Shown piece after piece: positions 29,184 to 38,221 of a stretch of 64,000 nucleotides of DNA; the first letter of the stretch is position 1, and each line of letters begins with the position of its first letter. The position numbers and the translations under genes were made by a program. Below the pieces are notes generated by a model. That model saw only the letters and a program-made list of their open reading frames with translations. It was not told the DNA's origin and made no database searches. Origin of the DNA: Nocardia sp. (GTDB lineage Bacteria > Actinomycetota > Actinomycetes > Mycobacteriales > Mycobacteriaceae). Location of the stretch: contig NZ_JAODNK010000199.1 of NCBI RefSeq assembly GCF_025465275.1, positions 1-64,000 on the forward strand, in the 5' to 3' direction.

Positions 29184-29585
29184 GTTGCTGTCAAGGAAGA
29201 TCTATTGAAAGTGCCTGTAACTCAACGTACTCCGAGACCTGCCGTATCGTCAGTGCGCTTCAAGCTGATCATCACCGCCGATGAGAGCCGTCGGCGGCAT
29301 CCGCGGTCCAGTCGCGGCATCGGCGCCACGTCTACCCCCATTAACTGACGCGACACCAGCATCTCGATCCACGAACACACTGGCGCGCTTGATGATCGGT
29401 CGACATCGTTCGTCGTTCCGCACCGAAAGCTCTGCGCGGCAGGAACATCCACGATCCAGGAGCGTGTGTGTGGCATGAGCAAGCTCCGGATGTGTTGCAT
29501 ACGAACGGATCACCGGTGCCGGGCGGGGAGTCCTAGGTGGGCAGCGCTGCGGTAGAGATCGACCTCGACGGTGGCACGCACAAAA
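29184..29585. other. intergenic region between PKS promoter and mce4 terminator
   Basis: Roughly 400 bases with short open frames on both strands but no ribosome site, domain, tRNA or IS feature that I recognise. It forms the right-hand border of the island, next to the mce4 3' end. Confidence 0.5.
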
Positions 29586-29617
29586 AAAACACGCGCGGCG
29601 AGTGCCGCGCGTGTTTT
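29586..29617. terminator. strong bidirectional terminator after mce4
   Basis: Perfect 14-bp arms, AAAACACGCGCGGC (29586-29599) and its complement (29604-29617), with a four-base loop GAGT. The A-run and T-run flanks make it a good terminator on both strands. It ends the mce4 transcript 20 bases after the last stop codon. Confidence 0.9.
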
Positions 29618-29637
29618 CGGTACCGAAGAGGATCTGG

Positions 29638-30126
29638 TCAGATCGGCTTGATGTCGGAGACGAGCCAGTGATCGTCCTGCTTGGTGAGTTCCACCTGCAG
29701 GCGATCGCTCATGAGCGTGTCCTGGGGCGAATCGGTGCTCGAGAACCGCTGATTGGCCACGACAAGGACCGTGGCATGGTCGCGGGATGTCGAGATCACA
29801 CCGGTCGCCTGAACGGTGGTCTGGACCGAGAGCTTCTTCTCCTTGGCCGTGGGAATGGCCTGGTCCTTGATCACCTTCATGTAGGAATCCCGGTAGCCGC
29901 TGGTCAGCTTTTCGGCTGCCTTCGGCAGGGCTTTCTCGGCGGTATTGAAGTCGTAGGAGAACAGCCCCTCGACAGTGTCCGACGCGACGGTGACGGAGGA
30001 GGTCCGGTTCTGCTCAGCTTGGCGATCGGACCAGAATCGGTATCCGGTCAGCGATGCGACGACCGTGGCCGCGACGAAAAGTACTGCAGCGCCGGCTACC
30101 AGTAGGTGACGCTTGTCGAATTTCAC
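29638..30126 (-). CDS. Mce-associated membrane protein, last gene of mce4
   Basis: A 162-aa protein with one N-terminal transmembrane helix (about 8-28) and an outward domain of the Mce-associated family (VEGLFSYDF, KLTSGYRDSYMKVI, VVANQRFSSTD, LTKQDDHWLVSDI). By position it corresponds to Rv3492c of M. tuberculosis. Such proteins stabilise the Mce complex in the cell envelope. Its ATG overlaps the stop of the preceding gene by four bases. A strong terminator follows. Confidence 0.88.
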   Translation of the reverse strand: MKFDKRHLLVAGAAVLFVAATVVASLTGYRFWSDRQAEQNRTSSVTVASDTVEGLFSYDFNTAEKALPKAAEKLTSGYRDSYMKVIKDQAIPTAKEKKLSVQTTVQATGVISTSRDHATVLVVANQRFSSTDSPQDTLMSDRLQVELTKQDDHWLVSDIKPI

Positions 30127-30989
30127 GGCACGAACTCCAGACCTGAAGCAGTCACGGTATTGGCGGTCCGGGTCACGTGCACGCGGACGCGGTAGTCCCT
30201 CTGCATCGGCCCATTGGTGGAGACATTGGAGACCGTCTGCTGTGCCAGCAGGAGCACGCTGGCCGAATCGGCGTCGTCGCTCTCGATCGCGGCCGAGATG
30301 ATGGTGCCCGTGGATTGCACCTTCATCTGCTCGAAGACCTTCTTGTACGCGTCGCGATTCTGCGAGTACTCGTCCTTGAGACCACCACCCGCGACCGAGA
30401 GCAGCCGATCGATGTCCTGATCCGCGGTCGAGTCCTTGACAGTGGACATGTCGATATATGCCTGCTTGGCGACCTGAATGTATTCGGCACGACGTTGGCT
30501 CAGCTCGTCCGCCCGGTGCCCGTGGTAGAAGTACACGCCGGTCGAGCCGAGCAGTACCAGCATCGACACCAGCGCGACCACCGCGGCGACGGTGCCCATC
30601 CGACCGAGCGAGCCGACGATCCTGCGGACCCTCGACTTCGACTCCGTCTCGGAATCAGCCACGGCGTCGGCGTCGACCGCGACCGCGGACGCTTCTTTGT
30701 CTTCTGCCACAGGCTCATTCGAGGGTTCAGACGGGACATCGGAATCTTCTGCGGCCGGAGTTGCACCAGCGCTACCGGCCGCGACGGGCTCGGCATCGGT
30801 GGCCGCGGCGGACGCTGCGCCCGCAACCGAACCCGGCTCGGCGACCTCGATCGCAGCCGGTTCCGGACGCACGGCGCCGGTACCCGATTCCTGTACCTCG
30901 ATGCTCGCGCTGTCACCCTCGACGGGCGGTCCCGCCCGCCGGACGACACGCCGCCGAGCACGGCTTCGGTTTGCTGGTGTTTCGCTCAT
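30123..30989 (-). CDS. Mce-associated membrane protein with acidic N-terminal tail
   Basis: A 288-aa protein. Residues 1-145 are a low-complexity Ala/Glu/Ser/Val-rich cytoplasmic tail with a basic start (RSRARRRVVRR), followed by a transmembrane helix (about 150-170; TVAAVVALVSMLVLLGSTGV) and a Mce-associated outer domain (VLLLAQQTVSNVSTNGPMQ). It corresponds by position to Rv3493c. Start at ATG 30989, which overlaps the mce4F stop and has AGGAG upstream; the frame is open further but without a ribosome site. Probably a structural partner of the Mce4 sterol importer. Confidence 0.88.
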   Translation of the reverse strand: MSETPANRSRARRRVVRRAGPPVEGDSASIEVQESGTGAVRPEPAAIEVAEPGSVAGAASAAATDAEPVAAGSAGATPAAEDSDVPSEPSNEPVAEDKEASAVAVDADAVADSETESKSRVRRIVGSLGRMGTVAAVVALVSMLVLLGSTGVYFYHGHRADELSQRRAEYIQVAKQAYIDMSTVKDSTADQDIDRLLSVAGGGLKDEYSQNRDAYKKVFEQMKVQSTGTIISAAIESDDADSASVLLLAQQTVSNVSTNGPMQRDYRVRVHVTRTANTVTASGLEFVP

Positions 30990-32395
30990 CGCGGTGGCTC
31001 CTGAAGCAATTCCTGCCAACTTGACGGCACCTTACTGGAGCCATCTGCATTGATGCCTCCCTGACGGTACACGCGCCCATCAGGTCCGAGGAATGTGCCG
31101 CTGCTCGGATCCTCATGCGCGATAAAGGGGGCCTGCTGGTTACCCAACAGCTTATCGATTGGCTGACCGTTCTTGTCTACCGGATGCGGCATACCGGACG
31201 GCGGATTGTCGCCCTCGGGCACGTAACCCTCCGGATCGTGACACAGGTCCGGGCTCGGCGCCCGCTTGCCCGGTACGTCTGCACACGGGGTGTTGCGGAT
31301 ACCGCGCACGGCTTCCTTGGCGTTCTGTGCCACCTTGCAGTACAGGTTGTCGGGGGTATCGGCCTGGCTGAGATCGGCCGGTGACCGTCGCTGGTCGGCG
31401 GGCAGGAAGCCGGTGGTGCAGCCCGGCGGATCATTCAACCCGAGCATGAAGTCGACCATGGCCCCGTATTGGACGGGCCCGCGAATCGAAGTCAGTAGCG
31501 CGGACAGCAGCGGCGGGTAAATGACAAGAATCTGTTCGAGCCCAGCGTGATACGTGACCCCGACCTGCCCGACACTGATCATATTGGCGAGCAGGATCGG
31601 CAGTGTCGGTTTCAGGTCCTGGAAGGTCTGGTTCACCCGCTGGATCGCGGACGGCCCGTGCTCCAGGAGCGACCGCAGCGCCGGATCATGTTGGCGCAGT
31701 TGGTCGGTGACCGTGGCGAGATCCTTGGTCCAGCTTCGAATATCGTCCGCGGACTGGTTCTGGGTATCGAGCAGCGGACCGATCTTGTTCAGCAGATCCT
31801 TGGTCGGCTCGGTGGTGTCCTTGGCCTCCTGCACCAGCAGGGAGGCCGAGTCGAGGAGCCGCTGCAAATCCGGTCCGGCGCCATTGAACGCCACGAAGGC
31901 TGAGTTGATGACCTCGGCCAGCTTGGTGTCGGCGACGGTCGACAACAGCCGGTCGGCCTGATCGAGCATGTCGCCGACGTCCTGCGGCAGTTTGGTACGG
32001 CCCACCGGGATCACCGAACCATCGCGCAGATTCCCGCCTTTCGGTGAATCGGCCGGCACCAGGTCGACGTACTGCTCGCCGATCGCCGAAACGCTCTTCA
32101 CGTACGCTTCGACATCGCCGGGGATCTTGAAATCGCTCTCGATGGACAGCTTGGCGTCGACTCCGGCGGGGGTGAGGTTGACCGCCTCCACCTTGCCGAC
32201 ATTGGTGCCGCGGTAGGTCACGTTCGAGAACTGATAGAGACCACCGGTCGCCGGCAATTGGACGGTCACGCCGTATCGTCCGATGCCGAACATGGCGGGC
32301 AGCTTCACATACTGGCCGCCCATGACGGCCAGGCCGATCACGGTCAACACCGAGAAAATGGCCAGCTGAATCTTGACGAATTTCGTAAGTTTCAT
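30986..32395 (-). CDS. mce4F: Mce4F, sterol importer subunit
   Basis: A 469-aa Mce protein: an N-terminal transmembrane anchor (6-27), an MCE/MlaD domain (about 38-115; YQFSNVTYRGTNVGKVEAVNLTPAGVDAKLSIE), a long helical region to about 300 and a Pro-rich C-terminal tail. It is the sixth mce gene of the operon, as expected for Mce4F (Rv3494c). Mce4A-F form a hexameric tunnel that takes cholesterol and related sterols through the envelope to the YrbE4 permease. Start overlaps the stop of mce4E by four bases. Confidence 0.93.
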   Translation of the reverse strand: MKLTKFVKIQLAIFSVLTVIGLAVMGGQYVKLPAMFGIGRYGVTVQLPATGGLYQFSNVTYRGTNVGKVEAVNLTPAGVDAKLSIESDFKIPGDVEAYVKSVSAIGEQYVDLVPADSPKGGNLRDGSVIPVGRTKLPQDVGDMLDQADRLLSTVADTKLAEVINSAFVAFNGAGPDLQRLLDSASLLVQEAKDTTEPTKDLLNKIGPLLDTQNQSADDIRSWTKDLATVTDQLRQHDPALRSLLEHGPSAIQRVNQTFQDLKPTLPILLANMISVGQVGVTYHAGLEQILVIYPPLLSALLTSIRGPVQYGAMVDFMLGLNDPPGCTTGFLPADQRRSPADLSQADTPDNLYCKVAQNAKEAVRGIRNTPCADVPGKRAPSPDLCHDPEGYVPEGDNPPSGMPHPVDKNGQPIDKLLGNQQAPFIAHEDPSSGTFLGPDGRVYRQGGINADGSSKVPSSWQELLQEPPR

Positions 32396-33633
32396 CGACC
32401 CCCACCGCCCTGCTGCACGTTGGGCACTGTGAGTCCGGGAATCGCGGGCAGACCCGGAATCGGCGGCAACCCGGGAACACTCGGCACCGGTCCCGGCGTC
32501 GCGGGCGCGGGCGCCGGATTCAGCGGATCGGACAACGGATCACCCTTGCCCACCGCAGTCTGGGGTATCCCGTACCCGAGTGTGGCCTGAGCGCCACCGA
32601 GGGAACCGCCCAGTGGCGTACCGGTCAGGAAGTTCGAATCGAGCCGGGAACCGGTGAGGTCCACCGTCATCCACAGATTCATGTAGTCACCCTTGATGAC
32701 CTTGTCGATGTTTTTGATCGGGAACGGGAAGGTCAGCAGCCATTGCAGCGAGTCGGCCAGCTTTCCACCGGTATCGGCCAGAGACTTCAGGGCCGGCTCG
32801 AGATTGGCGAGGTCGGCCTTCAGGTTGTCGCCGCCCTGATCGAGGATCTGCTGCACCACATTGCTCAGATCACCCAGAGAGGTAATGGCTTTGGTGATGT
32901 TCTCGCGACGGTCGGCGAGCACGGTCAGGGCCGGGTGGATGGTCGTGATGGCGGACGTGAGGTCGTCCTTCTGCCGCGCCAGCACTCCGGCGAACCGGTC
33001 GAGCCCACCCATGGCCGCGATGATGTCGCCCGTTTGCTGATCGAGCGTGGTGGTCAGAGTGTTCAACTGCGGCAACAGATCCCGAATGGAATCCGTGCGG
33101 CCTTTGAAGGTGGTGTCCAGCTCCCGGGTGATGGTCTCCAACTGGGATATACCGCCACCATTGAGCACCACCGACAACGAGGAAAGCGTCTGTTCGGTGG
33201 TCGGATAGGCGCCCGCCCGCGCCAGCGGGATCAGGTCCCCGTCCTTTAGATTGCCCTGCGCCGGCTCGTCTTTCGGTGCAGCCAGTTCCAGATGATTACT
33301 GCCCAGCAGACTTGTCTGTCCGATACGCGCGATGGCGTTGGCAGGCAGCACGACTCCCTTGTCGAGGCCGACGGTGACCAGCGCATGCCAGCCCTCGACC
33401 TGGATACCGGTGACGGTGCCGACGGTCACGTCGTTCACCTTGACCGGTGAATTGCGGGTGAGCATCGTGACATTCGGCATCTCGATGCGGACCTTCAGGG
33501 AGCCGTTCCCCGTGCCGATCGCACCGGGCATCGAAACAGAGTTGAGTCCGTCCCATTCGCATCCGCTCACACCGAGCAGCGCGACCAGGCCGACTGCCAC
33601 ACCTGCGACTCGAATTCGTCTGCGGCTCATCAT
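32392..33633 (-). CDS. mce4E: Mce4E lipoprotein
   Basis: A 413-aa Mce protein with a lipoprotein signal: basic MSRRRIRVAG, a hydrophobic core and the lipobox VSGC, so it is predicted to be lipid-anchored like LprN (Rv3495c). The MCE domain follows (IEMPNVTMLTRNSPVKVNDV...VGTVTGIQVEGW), then helical repeats and a Pro/Gly-rich tail ending in QQGGGGR. Start set at ATG 33633, where GGAGG lies six bases upstream and the codon overlaps the mce4D stop; the open frame further upstream runs inside mce4D. Fifth Mce subunit of the sterol importer. Confidence 0.93.
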   Translation of the reverse strand: MMSRRRIRVAGVAVGLVALLGVSGCEWDGLNSVSMPGAIGTGNGSLKVRIEMPNVTMLTRNSPVKVNDVTVGTVTGIQVEGWHALVTVGLDKGVVLPANAIARIGQTSLLGSNHLELAAPKDEPAQGNLKDGDLIPLARAGAYPTTEQTLSSLSVVLNGGGISQLETITRELDTTFKGRTDSIRDLLPQLNTLTTTLDQQTGDIIAAMGGLDRFAGVLARQKDDLTSAITTIHPALTVLADRRENITKAITSLGDLSNVVQQILDQGGDNLKADLANLEPALKSLADTGGKLADSLQWLLTFPFPIKNIDKVIKGDYMNLWMTVDLTGSRLDSNFLTGTPLGGSLGGAQATLGYGIPQTAVGKGDPLSDPLNPAPAPATPGPVPSVPGLPPIPGLPAIPGLTVPNVQQGGGGR

Positions 33634-34883
33634 CGTCCACCTCCAGGGATGAACAGGTCGGTCAGGGACTTGGGAGACGGCGCGGACAGCGGCTCGCCCG
33701 GCCCCGGGACCTGGTTCGCCAGATCGGGCGTGCTGTAGGTGAGCTGCTGGGGGAAAGCGTTCTGCTGGGTCAAGGGATTCACCAGCAGCGCCGGGTAGTT
33801 CATCGTCAACGAGTTGAGAACCGGTCCCAGATACTGCTTGCACGCGGCGGCGCTCTTGTCGGAATCATTGGCGCCTACCGCCTCGACCGCACCACACAGA
33901 AAGGCGATCGGGTTGGCGAAGTTCGGGGCGGACAGAGCTCCGGTCAGCGTGCCCTGGGCGGGCTTGTAGAGCTGATAGAAGTTCGCCAGTGCGGTCGGGC
34001 CGGAGTGCATGATCTTCTCCAGCTCCGGTTTCTTATCGGCCAGCACCTGTGTCGCGTCGGCCAATCGCTGCACGCTTTCGGTCAGGGCGCCGCTTCGTTC
34101 GTCCAGAAACCGCTTCACGTCCCCGACCGCGGTATCGAGATTGTCCAGCCCGCTGCCCAGATCAGTGGACACGTTCGCGAGCACGGACGATACCGACGCC
34201 AGCCGACCACCGAACTGCACGATCTGATCGTTGGACTTGGACAGCACATCGACGAACTGCTGCAGATTGCGAATGGTGCCGAACAGATCCGTCCGGCCGT
34301 CGGAGAGCGTGTTCAAGGTGCTGGACAGCTCTTTGAGGGTGTCACGGAAGGCCTGTGCGTTGCCGCCGCCGAGGTTGTCGGCGGCGGTGTTGATGGCGCG
34401 GCCGAAAGAGCCCTGCTTATCCTCACCGATCGGGCCGAGCGCCTTGGACAGCTTGGTCAACTCCGCTTTGATGTCGTCCCACTCCACGGGAACCGCAGTG
34501 TGCTCCAACGGAATCGAGGCGTTGTCGCCCATCTTCGGCCCACCGGTGTAGGCGGGCGCGAGCTGGATGAAGCGCGCCGAAACCAGCGAGGGAGAGATAA
34601 TCACGGCCTTGGCGTCGGTCGGCAGATCGATGCCGCGATCGACGGTGAGCTTCACCGTCGCCCGGTCCTTGCCCGGATCGATCGAGTCGATCTTGCCGAC
34701 CTTCACGCCCAGCACCCGCACCTCGTCACCGGCGTACAAGCCGTTGGTCGACGGGAAGTAGGCGGTGATGTGCTTCTTACCGATATCGGAGACCAGGCCG
34801 TAGACCAGCCATGCGGCGACCACGACCACGAGCGCGGCGGCGACCAGGCGCGCCGTGCGCGGCACCCTGCGTATTGCGTTCAT
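33630..34883 (-). CDS. mce4D: Mce4D, sterol importer subunit
   Basis: A 417-aa Mce protein with an N-terminal transmembrane helix (12-32), an MCE domain (about 38-120; PSTNGLYAGDEVRVLGVKVGKIDSI), a long amphipathic helical stretch and a short Pro-rich C-terminus. Fourth mce gene, matching Rv3496c. Its ATG overlaps the mce4C stop (34880-34883) and its stop overlaps the start of mce4E, so the operon is tightly coupled. Confidence 0.93.
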   Translation of the reverse strand: MNAIRRVPRTARLVAAALVVVVAAWLVYGLVSDIGKKHITAYFPSTNGLYAGDEVRVLGVKVGKIDSIDPGKDRATVKLTVDRGIDLPTDAKAVIISPSLVSARFIQLAPAYTGGPKMGDNASIPLEHTAVPVEWDDIKAELTKLSKALGPIGEDKQGSFGRAINTAADNLGGGNAQAFRDTLKELSSTLNTLSDGRTDLFGTIRNLQQFVDVLSKSNDQIVQFGGRLASVSSVLANVSTDLGSGLDNLDTAVGDVKRFLDERSGALTESVQRLADATQVLADKKPELEKIMHSGPTALANFYQLYKPAQGTLTGALSAPNFANPIAFLCGAVEAVGANDSDKSAAACKQYLGPVLNSLTMNYPALLVNPLTQQNAFPQQLTYSTPDLANQVPGPGEPLSAPSPKSLTDLFIPGGGR

Positions 34884-35941
34884 CGCGGCGGCTCCTGGGT
34901 GGCGGGCTGGAGTGACGGCAGCGGATCGAGATAGGCCTTCAGCGCGTCGGGCAGATGCTGCGGCCAGACCATCGCGTCGGTCAACACCTGGAGCATCGGC
35001 GAATCGACATTGGACAGGTAGGCCTGGAAGTACGGCCCGCTGCCGACCTGCTCACCGAGCGCGGCTTCGAACGGTCCGAGTTCGGTGAGCGCCTTGCCGA
35101 TATTGTCTTTGTTGTTCTGGAGCAACGTCAGCACCGAATTCAGTTTGTCCAGAGTCGGTTTCAACTGCGCCTCGTTGTCATTGACGAAACCGGAGAGCTG
35201 TTGGGCCAGTCCGTTCACGTACACGATCAGTTGACTCAGCGCGGCACGGCGGGCGTCGAGCTCACCGAGCAGGCTATTGCCGTCGACGAGCAGCGAATTG
35301 ATCTGCGTCGCACGATCACCCAGCACCTTGGTGACATTCTGGGCATGCGAGAGCAACTCGGTGAGCGCCTTGTCACGGGTGTTCAGGCTGCGCGAGAGCT
35401 GGGTGATGCCGTCCAGCGCCGACCGCAGCGGCCCGGGTGTATCGGTGAACGCATCCGACAGCGCGTCCAGGGTCTTGTTGACCTGGTCGGTGTCGAGCCC
35501 CTTGACCGTGGTGGCCAAATCGCCGAGGGCATCGGTGAGCGAGTACGGCGAGGTGGTGCGATCCAGCGGAATTGTGTCGTTCCCGCGCATCGCGCCGTCC
35601 CCGGACGGCGTCACTTCGAGAGACTTGCGACCCAGCATGGTGTTGGTCTTGATGGCCGCAGAAGTCTTGCCGCCCAGCACGATGGACTCATCCAGCGTGA
35701 AATGCACCTTCACCTTGGCGCCGTCGAGCTTCACGGCCTCGACCCGGCCGGAGCGGACACCGGCCACCTGCACGGGATCCCCGGGCAGCAGTCCGCCCGC
35801 GTCGGCGAAGTAGGCGTTCAGCTCGGCGCCGGACCGCACTAGGGGCAGCCGGTCGAACTGCAGCGATGCCAGGGCGATGGTCACCGCGAGTACGATGCCG
35901 ACGATGCCGGCATTGATCAGAGGAGAGCGCTGTCCGTTCAT
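34880..35941 (-). CDS. mce4C: Mce4C, sterol importer subunit
   Basis: A 353-aa Mce protein: hydrophobic anchor (about 10-27; GIVGIVLAVTIALASL), MCE domain (DAGGLLPGDPVQVAGVRSGRVEAVKLDG) and a helical C-terminal part. It corresponds to Rv3497c. Start taken as ATG 35941, which overlaps the stop of mce4B (35938-35940); the frame is open for four more codons, but the overlap pattern matches the rest of the operon. Confidence 0.92.
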   Translation of the reverse strand: MNGQRSPLINAGIVGIVLAVTIALASLQFDRLPLVRSGAELNAYFADAGGLLPGDPVQVAGVRSGRVEAVKLDGAKVKVHFTLDESIVLGGKTSAAIKTNTMLGRKSLEVTPSGDGAMRGNDTIPLDRTTSPYSLTDALGDLATTVKGLDTDQVNKTLDALSDAFTDTPGPLRSALDGITQLSRSLNTRDKALTELLSHAQNVTKVLGDRATQINSLLVDGNSLLGELDARRAALSQLIVYVNGLAQQLSGFVNDNEAQLKPTLDKLNSVLTLLQNNKDNIGKALTELGPFEAALGEQVGSGPYFQAYLSNVDSPMLQVLTDAMVWPQHLPDALKAYLDPLPSLQPATQEPPR

Positions 35942-36969
35942 TGGGCGGCACACCTTCCCGTGTGCTGCGCACCGACGAAGTTGAGCTGCTGCGTCTTGCC
36001 GTCCGGTCCGTCGATGAGGAAGTTCGCACCACAGACGAACATGTTCAGGAATGAGCCGTAGGACCCGATCCGGATCAGCTTCTTATAGGTATCGGGCAGC
36101 AGATTCAGCACGTACTGCACATCATCCTTCTTGTCGTCCAAGTTGCCCGACAGACGACCGAGCTGTTCGACGTTCGCCTTCAGATCCGGGCGCACCTGCT
36201 GCAGCAGGGTCGTGAGATCACCAGTGGCCCCGGCCAATCGGGGCAGCGCATCACCGATCGGATCCTTGTCCGCCGCGAGACCGCTGACCAGACGCTGCAA
36301 TTCGGTCAGTGTGGTCGAGAAGTCCTGGTCGTGTTGATCGATGGTGGCCAGCACCGTCTTCAGATTCTCGATCACGCTGCCGATCAGGGCATCCCGGTCC
36401 GCGAGGGTCTTGGCGAAGGAGCCACCGCTGTTCAGCAGCGAGACCAGGGTTCCGCCCTGCCCCTGGAATACCTGCAGCAACGCGCCCGTCAGGTCGTTCA
36501 CCTGCTCCGGGTTCAGGCCTCGCAGCAAGGGCTTGAATCCGCCCAGCAGCATGTCCAGGTCGAGCGCGGGTTTGGTCTGTTCGACGTGGATTGTCGCGCC
36601 CTTTTTCAGAGCCTGCGCGCTACCCGGTCCATCCAGCAGCTCCAGGTAACGGTCGCCGACGAGGTTTTCGTAGCGAATCGCGGCCTGGGTGCTGGAGTAG
36701 ACCTGGTACTCGTGGTCGATATCGAAGTCGACGTGGGCGAGGTGATCCTTGCCCACGGACACCCGCGATACCGAACCCACCGGTACACCGGCTATGCGTA
36801 CCTTGGAGCCCGGCAGGATTCCGGACGAACTGGTGAACACCGCGTGATATCCGGTCGAGCGGGCGAAGCGCATCTGGCTGAAGATCACTCCCAGCCCGGC
36901 GAGAACCACCACCATGACCAGTGTGAAGATCGCCAGTTTTACGCTGCTCGCGTGCAGTTTGATCCTCAT
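35938..36969 (-). CDS. mce4B: Mce4B, sterol importer subunit
   Basis: A 343-aa Mce protein starting MRIKLHASSVKLAIFTLVMV, with one transmembrane helix, an MCE domain (TSSSGILPGSKVRIAGVPVGSVSRVSVG) and a helical tail. It corresponds to Rv3498c. ATG 36969 overlaps the mce4A stop at 36966. The open frame upstream (to 37053) is inside mce4A and is not used. Confidence 0.93.
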   Translation of the reverse strand: MRIKLHASSVKLAIFTLVMVVVLAGLGVIFSQMRFARSTGYHAVFTSSSGILPGSKVRIAGVPVGSVSRVSVGKDHLAHVDFDIDHEYQVYSSTQAAIRYENLVGDRYLELLDGPGSAQALKKGATIHVEQTKPALDLDMLLGGFKPLLRGLNPEQVNDLTGALLQVFQGQGGTLVSLLNSGGSFAKTLADRDALIGSVIENLKTVLATIDQHDQDFSTTLTELQRLVSGLAADKDPIGDALPRLAGATGDLTTLLQQVRPDLKANVEQLGRLSGNLDDKKDDVQYVLNLLPDTYKKLIRIGSYGSFLNMFVCGANFLIDGPDGKTQQLNFVGAQHTGRCAAQ

Positions 36970-38210
36970 GGGTTGGGCACCCCCGGCAGTCCTGCAAACA
37001 ACATCTGGAAAACCTTCGGGCCGTTGAGATGAGTCGACATCGAAGGTGTCCACACCTCGCCCTCGGAGGTATCGGTAACGAGGTAATTGGAGTGACTACC
37101 CGGCACTCGGTCGAGAACGTTCTCGCAGTGCGGGCCTCCCGTGGCATTCACCTTCGGCAGATCCTTCGGGTACTCGTACGGCGTGCCACCACCCTGGAGG
37201 CTGGCATTCAGTGCCACCCACGGTGCGTCACCACCGAAGATGCGGTTACCGACCGGAAGCGCATCGGCTGATCCGACGACCAGGCAGTACAGCGCCGGGT
37301 TGTATTCGTTGAGCAGTTCAGTGGTGGGGCGCAGCAGATCCAGTGCTGTGACCAAAGGCGTCGCGTTGTCCTTCAACACGCCCCCGGTGTCGTTGGCCAG
37401 TCCGATGAGATTCAGCAGCACCCGATCGACGTTCGACTTCTCATCGACGATGGTGCCACCTGTGACAGTCATATTCCCGGTGGTGCGCAGCAGATCCGGC
37501 ACTGTGTCGGCATACAGGTTCGTCACTCCGACCGAGGTCTGCAGATCACGTTTCAGGTCGGGCAGGCTCGGGTTGATGTCCTTCAGATACTGATCGCTGT
37601 TGACCAGCAACTGCCCGATCTTGTCGCCCCTGCCCTCCAACGCCTGGCCGAGCGCGGTCAGTGTCGCGTTCAGCTTCTCGGGCTCGACCTTGTCGAGCAC
37701 GTCGGTGAGATGCTGGAAGAGCGTATTGAATTCGACCGTCACCGAGCCGGCCTGCACGACTGAACCAGGCTTCAAGGAATCGGCTGAGGGGTTCTGCGGC
37801 TCGGTGAAGTTGATGTACTTCGCACCGAACACGGTCGTGGAGTTGATGTCCACGGCGGCATTGGCCGGAACCATCTTCAATTTGTCCGGGTCGATGGCCA
37901 ATTCGATGCGAGCGCCATCGGCGGCGTCGGTAATACCTTGGACATGGCCGATTTCGACGCCGCGGATCTTGACCTTGGCGTCCTTGTCCATAACCAGACC
38001 CGCACGCGGGGCTGCGACGGTCACCTTGACGGTGTTCGTGAATCCGCCCGCGAAGCTCACCATGCAGAGGGTGATCACTGCGACGATGCCGAGCACGAGC
38101 CCGGCTCCGGCCAGTCGGATGAACCACCCCTGTTCGAGGTACCGCTTGGAGCTTCGTTTCTCGACGGACGGTGAGCCGATCGGGCTCGTCGTTCCTCCAT
38201 GTGGTTGCAC
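36966..38210 (-). CDS. mce4A: Mce4A, sterol importer subunit
   Basis: A 414-aa Mce protein with a polar 30-residue N-terminal tail, a transmembrane helix (about 32-52), an MCE domain (APRAGLVMDKDAKVKIRGVEIGHVQGI), a helical region and a C-terminal extracytoplasmic domain. First mce gene (Rv3499c type). It starts with GTG at 38210, 11 bases after the yrbE4B stop. Mce4A is needed for sterol uptake in mycobacteria and rhodococci. Confidence 0.93.
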   Translation of the reverse strand: MQPHGGTTSPIGSPSVEKRSSKRYLEQGWFIRLAGAGLVLGIVAVITLCMVSFAGGFTNTVKVTVAAPRAGLVMDKDAKVKIRGVEIGHVQGITDAADGARIELAIDPDKLKMVPANAAVDINSTTVFGAKYINFTEPQNPSADSLKPGSVVQAGSVTVEFNTLFQHLTDVLDKVEPEKLNATLTALGQALEGRGDKIGQLLVNSDQYLKDINPSLPDLKRDLQTSVGVTNLYADTVPDLLRTTGNMTVTGGTIVDEKSNVDRVLLNLIGLANDTGGVLKDNATPLVTALDLLRPTTELLNEYNPALYCLVVGSADALPVGNRIFGGDAPWVALNASLQGGGTPYEYPKDLPKVNATGGPHCENVLDRVPGSHSNYLVTDTSEGEVWTPSMSTHLNGPKVFQMLFAGLPGVPNP

Positions 38211-38221
38211 GATGTCCCGCC

